Below are positions 63,573 through 64,000 of a stretch of DNA of 64,000 nt, one piece after another. The position numbers were made by a program, and so were the translations under genes. Position 1 is the first letter of the stretch. Every line of letters begins with the position of its first letter. Origin of the DNA: Candidatus Gastranaerophilales bacterium (lineage in GTDB: Bacteria; Cyanobacteriota; Vampirovibrionia; Gastranaerophilales; Gastranaerophilaceae); assembly GCA_944327255.1 (NCBI GenBank), contig CALVHA010000005.1, forward strand, positions 45,864-109,863. The letters are read 5' to 3'. The notes beneath the pieces are model-generated. The model was not told the origin of the DNA and did not search any database. It saw only the letters and a list, made by a program, of their open reading frames with translations.

Positions 63573-64000
63573 TTATTCTCTTTCACTGCCATCAGGATTA
63601 CGCCTAATCTCACGGGTATTATTGCCGTCTTTGTCATATTCGTAATCCCAATAGTAGTTTACGCTGCCATCAGGATTACGCCTAATCATACGGGTTTTAT
63701 TGCCGTCTTTGTCATATTCGTAATCCCAATAGGAGTATACGCTACCATCAGGATTACGACTAATCTCACGGGTTTTATTGCCGTCTTTGTCATATTCGTA
63801 ATCCCAATAGGAGTTTACGCTACCATCAGGATTACGCACAATCTCACGGGTATTATTGCCATCTTTGTCATATTCGTAATCCCAATAGTAGTTTACGCTG
63901 CCATCAGAAGTACGCCTAATCTCACGGGTTTTATTGCCGTCTTTGTCCTGGACACTCTTTACATAACCATCTGCATTGTAAGTGTAACTCGTTCCATCTT
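63573..64000 (-). CDS. YD-repeat (RHS-like) protein, 3' end only
   Basis: Open from the window edge to TAA at 63573: 142 codons, with the start outside the window (an internal GTG at 63839 is not the start). Built of 26-residue units, consensus RNPDGSVNSYWDYEYDKDGN then KTREI, typical of YD/RHS-type repeats that form beta-barrel shells or surface fibres. The last unit is cut short (NPDGSERE). No toxin tip is present at the C-terminus. Probably a surface or secreted repeat protein. Confidence 0.8.
   Translation of the reverse strand, partial: DGTSYTYNADGYVKSVQDKDGNKTREIRRTSDGSVNYYWDYEYDKDGNNTREIVRNPDGSVNSYWDYEYDKDGNKTREISRNPDGSVYSYWDYEYDKDGNKTRMIRRNPDGSVNYYWDYEYDKDGNNTREIRRNPDGSERE
63588..63925 (-). 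repeat. 78-bp coding tandem repeats
   Basis: Four to five copies of a 78-bp unit, for example starting at 63588 and 63666, nearly identical at DNA level with a few substitutions (CGCCTAATC/CGACTAATC/CGCACAATC). The near identity suggests recent duplication or gene conversion, so copy number may vary. Confidence 0.9.

Noticed and set aside
63573..63839. Complete 88-aa gene starting with GTG at 63839
   Set aside because: The frame stays open to the window edge with the same repeat units, so this GTG is internal.

Overview
The window looks like a chromosomal segment of a low-GC, non-photosynthetic bacterium with a Gram-negative envelope. It carries lipid A and LPS-core genes (lpxD, lpxC, fabZ, rfaE2), a very large AsmA/TamB-like protein, murA and nagZ. 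It also has cyanobacteria-like proteins (a DivIVA/F0-b-like coiled coil, a HEAT-repeat protein, a short SSB). I infer the Vampirovibrionia/Melainabacteria side of the Cyanobacteriota, most likely a gut Gastranaerophilales member. This rests on gene content and style, not on a database search. I see no phage, insertion sequence, CRISPR array or rRNA gene. One tRNA (Trp) is present.

Layout. 1-3.1 kb: 5' part of rpoB on the minus strand, with a ~200-nt leader. 3.3-5.2 kb: an exported protein, asd and a 50-residue ORF. 5.3-8.3 kb: the LPS operon rfaE2-lpxD-lpxC-fabZ. 8.4-14.4 kb: a serine beta-lactamase-like protein, a large unknown membrane protein, a GT-C-like membrane protein and a probable ADP-ribosyltransferase. 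14.4-21.6 kb: an ACT protein, an alanine/Na+ symporter, uvrC lacking its usual C-terminal domain, prmC with a DUF3137 gene, a zinc-ribbon protein and rubrerythrin. 21.7-28.3 kb: the 1482-residue AsmA-like protein, an UgpC-type ABC ATPase, and a kinase-like protein without its phosphoacceptor histidine. 28.4-38.8 kb: aroQ, murA, a HEAT protein, a sensor kinase, unknown proteins, and ssb/DUF1537/pdxA. 38.9-41.9 kb: rpmG-tRNA-Trp-secE-nusG-rplK-rplA. 42.1-45.6 kb: a three-gene envelope cassette (YLDPGTG protein, methyltransferase, sulfatase-like protein). 45.6-50.6 kb: a DivIVA-like protein, coaD, a degenerate HD-GYP protein, a DUF1858 protein and an EF-hand protein. 50.6-57.2 kb: gyrB, a sensor kinase, a GGDEF cyclase, an HD protein, an HTH protein and pheA. 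57.3-63.4 kb: a phosphohexomutase-nagZ-dut-TM2 operon, then hom-thrC. 63.6 kb to the end: the 3' end of a YD-repeat gene built from 78-bp units.

Most interesting signals. (1) Two distant loci share a nearly identical promoter block whose predicted transcription start falls on a pentanucleotide tandem repeat, ATAGG in one and ATAGC in the other; one drives an EF-hand gene pair and the other an unknown gene. (2) The rplK and rplA leaders carry the same small RNA structure with covarying stems, resembling the L1 site of 23S rRNA, and the rpoB leader has a related motif. (3) Several genes (uvrC, hom, an HD gene) have a -10 box placed so that the transcript should start at the start codon. (4) Signalling proteins near catalytically intact relatives have lost key residues: the HD-GYP protein and the kinase next to ugpC. 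(5) Other candidates are an ADP-ribosyltransferase-like protein, structured leaders, a twin palindromic operator and several small ORFs under 60 residues.
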